Below, in pieces: positions 54,775 through 64,000 of a stretch of 64,000 bases of DNA. Within the stretch, counting starts at the first letter, position 1. Every line of letters begins with the position of its first letter. This DNA is from Aequorivita sp. (GTDB taxonomy: Bacteria > Bacteroidota > Bacteroidia > Flavobacteriales > Flavobacteriaceae). The notes under the pieces were generated by a model that worked only from the letters and a program-made list of their open reading frames with translations, was not told the origin of the DNA and made no database searches. The translations under genes were made by a program, and so were the position numbers. The stretch spans positions 1 to 64,000 of the forward strand of contig JAGXGE010000015.1 in NCBI GenBank assembly GCA_024637015.1, read 5' to 3'.

Positions 54775-55245
54775 CTATTCTTTTTCAAGCAGTTCCACCA
54801 TTTCCCGTATTCCCTGCATTTTCGCGTGATCTACGGCAGTGAGGCCTTTATCATCTTTTATTAATTTGTCTGCATTTTTGTCCAAAAGCATCCAGGCTAT
54901 CCCTTTTCGACCAAAGGTGGCAGCAAATATTAAAGCCGTGGCACCATTGAAATTTGTTGTATTGGGATTAGCACCGTTTTCCAGCAATAGTTTTGCAATA
55001 TGGTCAAAGCCCTTAAAACAAACGCCCATCAAGGCAGTATTGCCCGAAGCATCTTGCTCATCAATGTTTTGTGGAAATTTTAAAATAATTTCTGAAATGT
55101 CGTATAGTCCATAATAAGTTGCGAGTAGCAAAGGGGTGGAGCCACGTGCATCTTTCGTGGAAACCAATTCAGGATTACTCCTCAGAAGTTTTTCAACTTC
55201 CGAAAAATCTTCCTGTCTTATGGCACTAAAAAGTTGTTCTTTCAT
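54775..55245 (-). CDS. Ankyrin repeat protein next to katG
   Basis: A 156-residue protein made almost wholly of four to five ankyrin repeats (GSTPLLLATYYGLYDISEI, GNTALMGVCFKGFDHIAKLL, GATALIFAATFGRKGIAWML, and a last one GLTAVDHAKMQGIREMVELL). No signal peptide. In Pseudomonas AnkB is needed for catalase KatB to work, and ankyrin genes beside catalases are known more widely, so a helper role for KatG is a reasonable inference. It lies 72 bases after katG on the same strand, but a terminator stands between. Confidence 0.85.
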   Translation of the reverse strand: MKEQLFSAIRQEDFSEVEKLLRSNPELVSTKDARGSTPLLLATYYGLYDISEIILKFPQNIDEQDASGNTALMGVCFKGFDHIAKLLLENGANPNTTNFNGATALIFAATFGRKGIAWMLLDKNADKLIKDDKGLTAVDHAKMQGIREMVELLEKE

Positions 55246-55261
55246 CTGTTATAAAAGTAAA

Positions 55262-55294
55262 AAAACAGAGCCACATAAACTGCAACTCTGTTTT
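55262..55294 (-). terminator. Terminator of katG
   Basis: A 9-base perfect stem (55262-55270 with 55286-55294) followed on the minus strand by a T run; it lies between katG and the ankyrin gene. Confidence 0.8.
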
Positions 55295-55317
55295 AATTTT
55301 TAATTTGTGTAATAAAA

Positions 55318-57618
<2,301 letters not shown>

Positions 57619-57727
57619 CTACGAAAATAACAATTAAAACCGCTGATGCTTTAAAAATCAATCGGTTGTTTTAATCTTTTAATTGATAAAACTTATAGTA
57701 CTTCAGATAAAAAATAAATTTTGACAA

Positions 57728-58867
57728 TTAAAATTGTTTCAAAATTTGTGCAGCTTCAGCTAAGGTTTCATCTGTTTTTGCAAAGCAAACACGTATTTGT
57801 TTAAAATCTTTTTTTCCTTTATTAAAAACGGAAGTGGGAATAGTGGCAATCTTAAATTCCTTCGTAAGCCTTTCCGCGAAAGCGATATCACTTTCATTGG
57901 AAATTTCAGAAAAGTCGAGCATTTGAAAATACGTTCCTTGGGAAGGAATTATTTTGAAGTTAGACCCTTTCATTAAATGCAAAAAGAAATCCCGCTTTTG
58001 CTGATAGAAATCTGAAAGTTTTAAATAATGATTTGGGTCTTTCAAATAGGTGGACAACGCTTTTTGAATGGGATGGTTTACGCAGAAAACGACGAATTGA
58101 TGTACTTTTTGAAACTCTATCATCAAACGCTCCGGTGCTGCGCAATAGCCCATCTTCCAACCAGTATTGTGAAATGTTTTTCCAAAAGAAGCAGTAACAA
58201 AACTTCGATCCGCCAAGACTTCAAATTTTGAGGCGCTTTGGTGCACATTTCCGTCAAAAATGATATGCTCGTAGACCTCATCACTTAAAACCAATAAATC
58301 ATTTTCCGCTACTAAAGTTTGCAGTTGAAGCATATCTTCTTCAGAAAAAAGCATTCCGGTTGGATTGTGTGGACTATTGATGATTATCATTTTCGTTTTT
58401 GAAGAAATTTTATCAGTAACTTCCTGCCAATCCACTTTATAAAATGGAGGCTTTAATTGAATTGGAACAATCTTTCCATCGAACAATTCTACCGTGGGAG
58501 CATAACAGTCATAGGCTGGAGTGAAAATAATTACTTCATCACCTTTGCTAATTGAAGCAGCAATTATAGTGAAAATGGCTTGTGTCGCTCCGGCAGTTAC
58601 TGTGATTTCCGTTTCGGGATTATAGAAATGATTATGAAGATTTTCAATCTTTTTTGAAATTTCCATCCGAAGTTCAAAATCTCCTGGCATTGGGGCGTAT
58701 TGATTAAACCCATCGCTCATTGCCTGATCCACCAAGGCATTCAAGGCGGGATCACTGGGAAAATTTGGAAAGCCCTGGGAGAGATTTAGGGCATGATTAT
58801 CTGCGGCCATTTTGCTCATTTTAGCGAAAATGGAGGTTTCAATATTTGGTAGTTTTGAGTCAATCAT
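57728..58867 (-). CDS. PLP-dependent aminotransferase, methionine aminotransferase type (YbdL-like)
   Basis: A 379-residue class I/II aminotransferase. The Schiff-base lysine is in TASFGKTFHNTGWKMGY (about 228-244). INSPHNPTGML (167-177) and LVLSDEVYEHIIFDG (about 191-205) are family signatures. The high similarity to YbdL/kynurenine-aminotransferase-type proteins (GWKMGYCAAPE) suggests methionine or aromatic amino acids with keto-acid acceptors, for example in methionine salvage; ahcY lies close by on the same strand. Its start overlaps the end of the Vsr-like gene by eight bases. Confidence 0.86.
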   Translation of the reverse strand: MIDSKLPNIETSIFAKMSKMAADNHALNLSQGFPNFPSDPALNALVDQAMSDGFNQYAPMPGDFELRMEISKKIENLHNHFYNPETEITVTAGATQAIFTIIAASISKGDEVIIFTPAYDCYAPTVELFDGKIVPIQLKPPFYKVDWQEVTDKISSKTKMIIINSPHNPTGMLFSEEDMLQLQTLVAENDLLVLSDEVYEHIIFDGNVHQSASKFEVLADRSFVTASFGKTFHNTGWKMGYCAAPERLMIEFQKVHQFVVFCVNHPIQKALSTYLKDPNHYLKLSDFYQQKRDFFLHLMKGSNFKIIPSQGTYFQMLDFSEISNESDIAFAERLTKEFKIATIPTSVFNKGKKDFKQIRVCFAKTDETLAEAAQILKQF

Positions 58868-59330
58868 TTTGTCCAGTGTTTATGTAAACTAATATATCGT
58901 TGATGCACTTGTTCAAGTTAGTCTTTATTTCCTGTGTCCAAAAACGGAAAACGGTATAGCCCATTTCTTGCAGTTTTTTGTTTACTTGACGATCGCGCTG
59001 CATATTTCGTTCAATTTTTGGAATCCAGAAAGCGCGGTTGCTTTTTAGGGTTTCTTTCCGTTCTGGCCAATTGTAACCGTGCCAAAATTCGCCGTCAATA
59101 AAAATGGCAAGTTTGTATTTTTGGATGGAAACATCAGGTTTTCCTATAAGTTTTTTGCTATCCACGCGATAGCGAATACCTTGTTTCCAAAGCGCTTTTC
59201 TGAAGAGCAATTCGGGCTTGGTATTTTTTCCACGAATCTTACTCATCATTTTTGAGCGCTTTTTTGTGGTGTAGAAACCGGATTCTTCGTTGAATCTTGG
59301 GACTTTTATTTTTTCTTCTTCATAAATCAT
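58860..59330 (-). CDS. Vsr-like very-short-patch repair endonuclease
   Basis: 156 residues matching the Vsr family: KRSKMMSKIRGKNTKPELL (24-42), GKPDVSIQKYKLAIFIDG (63-80) with catalytic D66, then EFWHGYNW with H84. The C-terminal half (NMQRDRQVNKKLQEMGYTVFRFW, in two parts) is conserved. Against E. coli Vsr, the Cys ligands of the structural zinc are replaced (GEFWHGYNW for GCFWHHHHC, FWTQEI for the later Cys), so this protein probably folds without zinc. Vsr nicks T:G mismatches at Dcm sites, but no cytosine methylase is next to it here. It overlaps the aminotransferase gene by eight bases. Confidence 0.88.
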   Translation of the reverse strand: MIYEEEKIKVPRFNEESGFYTTKKRSKMMSKIRGKNTKPELLFRKALWKQGIRYRVDSKKLIGKPDVSIQKYKLAIFIDGEFWHGYNWPERKETLKSNRAFWIPKIERNMQRDRQVNKKLQEMGYTVFRFWTQEIKTNLNKCINDILVYINTGQND

Positions 59331-59383
59331 TCACTTAAAGTAATAATAATCTTGCTTGGTATAAGTTAAATATTTTTCAACAA

Positions 59384-59411
59384 AAAACCCTCACATCTCT
59401 GCAAGGGTTTT
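59384..59411 (-). terminator. Terminator of ahcY
   Basis: An 8-base perfect stem (59384-59391 with 59404-59411), 12-base loop; on the minus strand TTTT follows. Confidence 0.8.
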
Positions 59412-59433
59412 AATTTTTCAAATTTGTGCTGAA

Positions 59434-60750
59434 TTAGTATCTGTAATACTCAGGCTTAAAAGGTCCTTCAGCATCAACACCAATATAATCGGCTTGCTCT
59501 TTGGAAAGTTCGGTAAGTTCAACCCCAATTTTCTCAAGGTGAAGCTTTGCTACTTTTTCGTCCAAATGCTTTGGAAGCATATATACTTCGTTTTCATAGT
59601 TTTCACCATTTTTCCAAAGCTCGATTTGAGCTAATGTTTGGTTAGTAAAACTGTTGCTCATTACAAAACTTGGGTGACCAGTGGCGCAACCAAGGTTTAC
59701 CAAACGGCCCTCAGCCAAAAGAATGATGTCCTTTCCGTTGATAGTATATTTGTCAACTTGTGGTTTAATTTCAACATGTGTATTGCCGTGGTTTTTCTTC
59801 AACCAAGCAACAGCAATTTCATTGTCAAAATGTCCAATGTTACAAACGATGGTTTTGTCTTTCATCGCTTCAAAATGTTCTCCGCGAACGATGTCTTTAT
59901 TTCCGGTTGTTGTAATTACAATGTCTGCATTGCCAACAACAGTTTCCAGTTTTTTCACTTCAAATCCGTCCATTGCGGCTTGTAATGCGCAAATTGGGTC
60001 AATTTCAGTAACAGTAACAATACTTCCGGCTCCTTTGAAAGAAGCGGCTGTTCCTTTACCAACATCGCCATAACCGCAAACAACAACACGTTTTCCAGCC
60101 ATCATTATATCTGTAGCACGGCGCACTGCGTCCACAGCACTTTCGCGACAACCATATTTATTGTCGAATTTACTTTTGGTAACGCTATCGTTGATGTTGA
60201 TAGCTGGCATTGGCAATGTACCTTTTTTCATGCGCTCGTAAAGGCGGTGAACACCAGTAGTTGTTTCTTCAGAAATACCTTTTACGCCAGCGGCAAGTTC
60301 TGGATATTTGTCCAAAACCATATTGGTAAGATCGCCACCATCGTCAAGAATCATATTTAACGGTTTACGGTCTTCGCCAAAGAAAAGTGTTTGCTCAATG
60401 CACCAGTCAAATTCTTCTTCATTCATTCCTTTCCAAGCATAAACTGGAAATCCAGCGGCGGCAATTGCAGCTGCAGCATGGTCTTGGGTAGAGAAGATAT
60501 TACAAGAGCTCCAAGTAACTTCAGCACCTAAAGCTTTCAAAGTTTCAATAAGAACTGCTGTTTGGATGGTCATGTGAAGGCATCCAGCAATACGTGCACC
60601 CTTCAAAGGCTGCTCATTTCCATACTCTTCACGCAAGCTCATAAGCCCCGGCATTTCAGCTTCGGCAAGCTCAATTTCTTTTCTCCCCCAGTCTGCAAGG
60701 GAAATATCTTTTACTTTAAACGCCGTGTAAGGCACAGTTTTCGTTGACAT
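59434..60750 (-). CDS. ahcY: Adenosylhomocysteinase (S-adenosylhomocysteine hydrolase)
   Basis: A 438-residue NAD-dependent enzyme that splits S-adenosylhomocysteine into homocysteine and adenosine in the methyl cycle. The start is set at ATG 60748-60750 (MSTKTVPY), not 11 codons upstream. [20 protein letters not shown] (in part) opens the substrate domain; [15 protein letters not shown] (about 244-258) is the NAD loop; [23 protein letters not shown] (in parts) and the C-terminal lysine-tyrosine tail (FKPEYYRY) close the other subunit's site. Complete and normal in length. Confidence 0.97.
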   Translation of the reverse strand: MSTKTVPYTAFKVKDISLADWGRKEIELAEAEMPGLMSLREEYGNEQPLKGARIAGCLHMTIQTAVLIETLKALGAEVTWSSCNIFSTQDHAAAAIAAAGFPVYAWKGMNEEEFDWCIEQTLFFGEDRKPLNMILDDGGDLTNMVLDKYPELAAGVKGISEETTTGVHRLYERMKKGTLPMPAININDSVTKSKFDNKYGCRESAVDAVRRATDIMMAGKRVVVCGYGDVGKGTAASFKGAGSIVTVTEIDPICALQAAMDGFEVKKLETVVGNADIVITTTGNKDIVRGEHFEAMKDKTIVCNIGHFDNEIAVAWLKKNHGNTHVEIKPQVDKYTINGKDIILLAEGRLVNLGCATGHPSFVMSNSFTNQTLAQIELWKNGENYENEVYMLPKHLDEKVAKLHLEKIGVELTELSKEQADYIGVDAEGPFKPEYYRY

Positions 60751-60815
60751 ATTTGTTATATTTATACCCGCAATGGCGGACATTTATTAAAATTATTTTT
60801 TTGGTTTTAAGTCTG

Positions 60816-60823
60816 CAAAACTA
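60816..60823 (-). promoter_or_regulatory. ahcY -7 element TAGTTTTG
   Basis: An exact TAnnTTTG match on the minus strand, giving a leader of about 60 bases that holds a small hairpin (ccgc-catt-gcgg, near 60765-60776). No -33 TTG at a normal distance. Confidence 0.5.
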
Positions 60824-60844
60824 CGAAATATCCTTTGAAAGTTT

Positions 60845-61483
60845 ATGCCACTTTACAAAACTATAACAGTAAACCCCCATACTAAAGTCTTCATTTGGAA
60901 GATTGAAGAGTCTTTTGAAGCGCTTTCCGAGGGTATAAGTCTTACCGAAAATTGTTCAAATAGGGTGCTGAATATGAAAAGCGACCTTCATCGCCGAGGC
61001 TTTATGAGTATTCGCCATTTGATGGCTTTGGAAGGATATACCGATTACGATTTGTATTATGACGAAAATGGGAAGCCTCATTTAACAGGTGATAAACATA
61101 TCTCTATTACACATTCCTTTCATTTTACTGCAATTATTATTAGTGATATAGAAGTTGGAATAGACATTGAAATGCAAAGGCACAAAATTCTTCGCATTGC
61201 CCATAAATTTACTCCTATTGAAGAATATCGAACCATTGCTAATGAAGATGCAATGATGCGAAAACTCACCATTGTTTGGTGTGCCAAAGAATCGCTTTAT
61301 AAAAGTTTTGCCGAAAAAGGGGTGAGCTTTTTGGAAAATATTTATGTGGAAGATTTTAGGCTGGACAATAGCAAAACCACAGCAACAGTAACTTACGAGG
61401 ACAAACAGCAAGAATATCATGTAGATTTTCTCGAGTTTGAAGACTTCACCTGTGCATATGCTCTTATTTCTGAAAACAGATAG
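60845..61483 (+). CDS. 4'-phosphopantetheinyl transferase superfamily protein
   Basis: A 212-residue Sfp/HetI-type enzyme that moves the phosphopantetheine arm of CoA onto carrier proteins. The two Mg-binding motifs are VGIDIEMQR (about 112-120) and WCAKESLYKSF (about 156-166), with ISITHSFHFTA before them. Its target carrier protein is not in this window; acyl carrier protein is the default guess. It is divergent from ahcY and followed with no gap by the GGGP synthase gene (stop TAG, then ATG). Confidence 0.88.
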   Translation: MPLYKTITVNPHTKVFIWKIEESFEALSEGISLTENCSNRVLNMKSDLHRRGFMSIRHLMALEGYTDYDLYYDENGKPHLTGDKHISITHSFHFTAIIISDIEVGIDIEMQRHKILRIAHKFTPIEEYRTIANEDAMMRKLTIVWCAKESLYKSFAEKGVSFLENIYVEDFRLDNSKTTATVTYEDKQQEYHVDFLEFEDFTCAYALISENR

Positions 61484-62188
61484 ATGGAAGGCATGTTTTA
61501 CAAATCTTTTCTGAAATCGGTTGCAGAGAATGAGAAGCAACTTGCCATTTTGATTGATCCCGAAAAATTCAATATTGCTTCAACAAAATCATTTCTGAAT
61601 AAAATACCTAAAACAACTACGCATCTTTTTGTAGGCGGAAGCACCGTGGCAAACGGCGAAACCGAAGAAGCTGTAAAAGCTTTAAAGGCGGAATCCAAAC
61701 TCCCAATTTTTCTGTTTCCCGGTGACCATTCACACATTACACCTTTGGCTGATGTTCTTTTATTTTTGACATTACTTTCTGGAAGGAATGCAGAATATTT
61801 GATTGGTCAACAGATAAAATCCATTTCAAAATTGAAAAATTCGGCTTTGGAAATTATTTCTACTGGCTATATTTTGATTGATGGCGGAAATAATTCATCG
61901 GTTTCAAAAGTGACAAATACGGAACCAATTTCTCAGGAAAACATTGAAATGATTGTGAACACTGCTTTGGCCGGACAATTTATGGGCGCAAAACTTATTT
62001 ATTTGGAAGCGGGTAGTGGTGCTAAGTTTCCCATAAAAGCTGAAATTATTTCGGAAGTAAAAAAAGCAATCAATATTCCATTGATTGTTGGAGGCGGTAT
62101 AAAAACGGAGGCACAAAAACAAAGTGCATACAATTCAGGCGCCGATATGGTTGTGATGGGAACAGCTTTTGAAAATTTCAAAAATTAA
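61484..62188 (+). CDS. pcrB: Geranylgeranylglyceryl phosphate synthase-like prenyltransferase
   Basis: A 234-residue TIM-barrel prenyltransferase (GGGPS/PcrB, TIGR01769 type) that joins glycerol-1-phosphate to a polyprenyl diphosphate. LAILIDPEKFN (20-30), FVGGSTVANG (about 49-58) and LFPGDHSHI are the G1P-side motifs. YLEAGSGAKFPIK, PLIVGGGIKTEAQ and NSGADMVVMGTAFEN bind the phosphate. The family is best known for archaeal lipids; Bacteroidota members of group II exist and their lipid product is poorly known. The start codon directly abuts the upstream stop codon. Confidence 0.9.
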   Translation: MEGMFYKSFLKSVAENEKQLAILIDPEKFNIASTKSFLNKIPKTTTHLFVGGSTVANGETEEAVKALKAESKLPIFLFPGDHSHITPLADVLLFLTLLSGRNAEYLIGQQIKSISKLKNSALEIISTGYILIDGGNNSSVSKVTNTEPISQENIEMIVNTALAGQFMGAKLIYLEAGSGAKFPIKAEIISEVKKAINIPLIVGGGIKTEAQKQSAYNSGADMVVMGTAFENFKN

Positions 62189-62195
62189 TATTAAA

Positions 62196-62468
62196 ATGAA
62201 AATGAAAATGAAAATCTCAGTAGAACTTACATTAACACCTTTGCAGGACGATTACGAACCTGCTATCATCGATTTTATAAAAAGCTTGAGAAATTCTGGC
62301 CTTACGGTTCTGGAAAATCCGCTCAGCACCCAAGTTTATGGTGAATATGACGCAGTAATGAATTTGCTTCAAAAAGAAATGAAAGTTGCGTTGGAAGCCG
62401 TGGAAAGAGGTTTGCTTTATATAAAAATTGTAAAATCAGACAGAAGCGATTATGAGCCCCATTTTTGA
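62196..62468 (+). CDS. Thiamine-binding-like small protein (MTH1187/YkoF family)
   Basis: 90 residues from the first of three ATGs. Three consecutive ATGAAA units (62196, 62202, 62208) offer three starts that differ by two residues, and the choice is not decided. A further in-frame ATG upstream at 62169 overlaps the GGGP synthase gene. The body (ISVELTLTPLQDDYEPAII, then GLTVLENPLSTQVYGEYDAV) is the ferredoxin-like fold of PF01910, whose members bind thiamine. Its place before a PnuC transporter suggests a vitamin link. Its end overlaps the pnuC start by 17 bases. Confidence 0.8.
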   Translation: MKMKMKISVELTLTPLQDDYEPAIIDFIKSLRNSGLTVLENPLSTQVYGEYDAVMNLLQKEMKVALEAVERGLLYIKIVKSDRSDYEPHF

Positions 62469-63090
62469 TTGGTTTTTTGCGCAATACGAAGATATTCCCA
62501 CTTATTTAATAGTACTGGAATTAATTGGGGTTTTCTTTGGTTTTTTGAGTGTATGGTTTAGCAAGCAAGATAATATTCTGGTCTATCCCACAGGAATTAT
62601 TAGCACGGCTATTTTTGTGTATATCCTTGCTATTTATGGGCTTTTGGGCGATATGATGATTAATGCGTATTACTTCGTCATGAGCATTTACGGCTGGTAC
62701 ATTTGGACCCGAAAAATAGATGCAACACATTATACTCCAATCACAAAAGCCACAAAAACCGAAAACAAACAGTCAATATATATTTTTATAGCAACACTGA
62801 TTTTCGTTTTTGCGGTATATGAATTTTTTGACAAATGGAACAGTTGGACAGCCTATGTTGACACTATTACAACTGCCATTTTCTTTGTGGGAATGTGGCT
62901 TATGGCGAAGAAAAAGCTTGAAAATTGGATTTATTGGATTATTGGAGATATCATTTCGGTGCCGCTTTACCTTTATAAAGGACTCGTGTTTACTTCTTTC
63001 CAATACCTTTTATTTACTATTATTGCCTTTTACGGATATCGCGCTTGGAAGAAAAATATCAACATACCAGAAACCAGCCTACTGAATTGA
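62452..63090 (+). CDS. pnuC: PnuC-type vitamin transporter
   Basis: A 212-residue membrane protein of the PnuC family with about seven helices. Substrate-site and helix signatures are WFSKQDNILVYPTGII (36-51) and MSIYGWYIWTRK (about 77-88), with NWIYWIIGDIISVPLY (in the second half). PnuC carriers move nicotinamide riboside, riboflavin or thiamine by facilitated diffusion, and a cytosolic kinase traps the product. The neighbours fit both nicotinamide riboside (NadR-like kinase downstream) and thiamine (thiamine-binding-like protein upstream); the sequence alone does not choose. No riboswitch was seen. Confidence 0.9.
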   Translation: MSPIFDWFFAQYEDIPTYLIVLELIGVFFGFLSVWFSKQDNILVYPTGIISTAIFVYILAIYGLLGDMMINAYYFVMSIYGWYIWTRKIDATHYTPITKATKTENKQSIYIFIATLIFVFAVYEFFDKWNSWTAYVDTITTAIFFVGMWLMAKKKLENWIYWIIGDIISVPLYLYKGLVFTSFQYLLFTIIAFYGYRAWKKNINIPETSLLN

Positions 63091-63620
63091 TAAAAGTAGT
63101 TTTATACGGTCCCGAATCTACGGGGAAAACCACTTTGGCTAAACAATTGGCCGAACACTATAAAACACTTTGGGTGCCGGAGTTTATGCGTGAGTACCTT
63201 CAGAAAAAATGGGATTCTGAAAAAAAAATGGTTTCTAAGGAAGATTTAATTCCCATCGCCAAAGGCCAATTGAAACTTGAAAATGAGGCTTCGCAACAAG
63301 TTGAAAATCTGCTGATTTGCGACACAAACTTGCTTGAATTGAAAGTGTATTCCGAATATTATTATAACGGATTTTGCCCTTCGGAAATAAAAACTGAAGC
63401 TACCAAAAACAATTACAGCATCTACCTATTAACCTATATTGACACACCTTGGGAAGTGGATGATCTTCGCGATAGACCAAACAATCGCGAGGAAATGTTT
63501 TGTATTTTCGAGGCCGAATTGAAAGAGCAAGGTTTTCCGTATGAAATTTTAAAAGGAAAACAAAGAGAACGATTTGAAAACGCAGTAAAAATTATTGATG
63601 AATTGCTGAAGAAGAACTAA
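63087..63620 (+). CDS. P-loop kinase related to the NadR ribosylnicotinamide kinase domain
   Basis: 177 residues from TTG 63087, where the pnuC stop codon overlaps it (TTGA), a typical coupling. ATG 63045, 14 codons earlier, is the alternative. Walker A is YGPESTGKTTLAKQL (residues 6-20). DRPNNREEMFCIFEAELKEQG (in two parts) and the LICDTNLLELKVYSEYY segment match the C-terminal kinase domain of NadR. It would phosphorylate nicotinamide riboside, or by context another vitamin, after PnuC uptake. The NadR adenylyltransferase and DNA-binding domains are absent. Confidence 0.84.
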   Translation: MIKVVLYGPESTGKTTLAKQLAEHYKTLWVPEFMREYLQKKWDSEKKMVSKEDLIPIAKGQLKLENEASQQVENLLICDTNLLELKVYSEYYYNGFCPSEIKTEATKNNYSIYLLTYIDTPWEVDDLRDRPNNREEMFCIFEAELKEQGFPYEILKGKQRERFENAVKIIDELLKKN

Positions 63621-63621
63621 A

Positions 63622-64000
63622 ATGTTTACTGAAAAAAACCTACAACAAATAAAAAATCACGGTCTTTCCGAGGCTAAAGTTAAAAACCAACTTGAAATTT
63701 TTAAGGAAGGAATTCCTTTCGTAAATGTAGTGGAGCCCGCTTCGACCACTAACGGAATTGAAGTGTTTTCGGAAAAGGAACAACAGTTTTATGCTAATCT
63801 TTTTGAGGCTGAAAAAGATAAACTCGATTTGCTAAAATTTGTTCCCGCATCTGGTGCGGCAACGCGTATGTTTAAGTTTTTGCATCAATTTTTAGAAAAT
63901 TTTAATCTTGAAAATGACGACATCGAGGTGTTTCTTCAAAAGGAAGAAAACCGGAGTTTAAGAATATTCTTTGACTCTGTTGAAAAATTTGCTTTTTCAT
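63622..64000 (+). CDS. DUF4301 protein, 5' part, runs off the window
   Basis: 126 codons from ATG 63622 without a stop up to the window edge. The sequence LKFVPASGAATRMFKFLHQF (about 76-95) resembles a nucleotidyltransferase-like loop and is typical of DUF4301, a Bacteroidota family of about 500 residues often found next to pnuC and NadR-like kinase genes. Function is unknown. It starts one base after the upstream stop codon, so it is part of the same co-directional unit. Confidence 0.8.
   Translation, partial: MFTEKNLQQIKNHGLSEAKVKNQLEIFKEGIPFVNVVEPASTTNGIEVFSEKEQQFYANLFEAEKDKLDLLKFVPASGAATRMFKFLHQFLENFNLENDDIEVFLQKEENRSLRIFFDSVEKFAFS

Noticed and set aside
60751-60844. SAH or SAM riboswitch before ahcY
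   Set aside because: The leader is only about 60 bases, with one four-base-pair hairpin and no pseudoknot-like pairing that I could recognise.
61484-62452. TPP riboswitch controlling the pnuC unit
   Set aside because: There is no intergenic space for one: the genes abut or overlap, and no conserved TPP-riboswitch core was seen.

Overview
This window is chromosomal DNA from a Bacteroidota bacterium, almost certainly the family Flavobacteriaceae; the genus is not fixed by the sequence. The evidence is: gliding genes gldD and gldE next to ssb and mutY; a type IX secretion C-terminal sorting domain; promoters of the Bacteroidota type (TAnnTTTG at -7) with almost no Shine-Dalgarno sites; DUF4270, DUF4199, DUF6646 and DUF4301 proteins; a short ATP synthase epsilon subunit; and an L21 ribosomal protein with a long C-terminal tail. 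No rRNA, tRNA, CRISPR array or complete insertion sequence was found.

Layout. Positions 1-2283 are accessory-like: a tyrosine recombinase with an inverted-repeat structure at its 3' end, a small zinc-finger protein, and about 470 bases of tandem heptamers. Positions 2284-6579 hold a secreted Asp-box beta-propeller protein, a type IX secretion cargo protein, and a decayed 3' fragment of a second copy of the propeller gene. Positions 6653-10664 are the succinate dehydrogenase operon sdhCAB, interrupted between sdhA and sdhB by a four-helix-bundle (23S intervening-sequence type) gene flanked by inverted heptamer arrays. Positions 10668-16541 carry a hybrid histidine kinase, a DUF1028 protein, a transglutaminase-like protein, rpmA and rplU with a structured leader, and a DUF4199 protein. 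Positions 16634-23129 are a housekeeping block: gldD, gldE, ssb, mutY, hup, a 30-residue basic protein, rng and recX.

Positions 23181-36420 carry a DUF6646 protein, a JmjC-like cupin protein, atpC-atpD, a class IV aminotransferase with a sulfotransferase-like gene, glmS, a DUF4270 lipoprotein, a shortened glycogen-synthase-like protein, panC-panD, a flippase-like membrane protein and an esterase-like protein that lacks its serine. Positions 36423-44980 hold a propeller-type histidine kinase and its response regulator, radA, an acyl-CoA dehydrogenase, an aldo/keto reductase, a DUF2255 protein and xth. Positions 45102-64000 hold a large predicted outer-membrane barrel, glyS, a coiled-coil membrane protein, a comF-like gene, an Ig-like lipoprotein, a nitrilase-family amidase, an ankyrin protein with katG, a methionine-type aminotransferase with a Vsr-like nuclease, ahcY, and a co-directional string (phosphopantetheinyl transferase, GGGP synthase, thiamine-binding-like protein, PnuC transporter, NadR-like kinase, start of a DUF4301 gene).

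The most unusual pattern crosses gene boundaries. At least seven intergenic sites contain tandem repeats with the same 7-base period but different unit sequences, and two of them bracket the four-helix-bundle gene inside the sdh operon. Other points worth checking are two genes whose -7 element lies only four bases before the ATG (panD and glyS, possibly leaderless), mutually exclusive hairpins in the rplU leader, and the recombinase-adjacent inverted repeat at the left edge.
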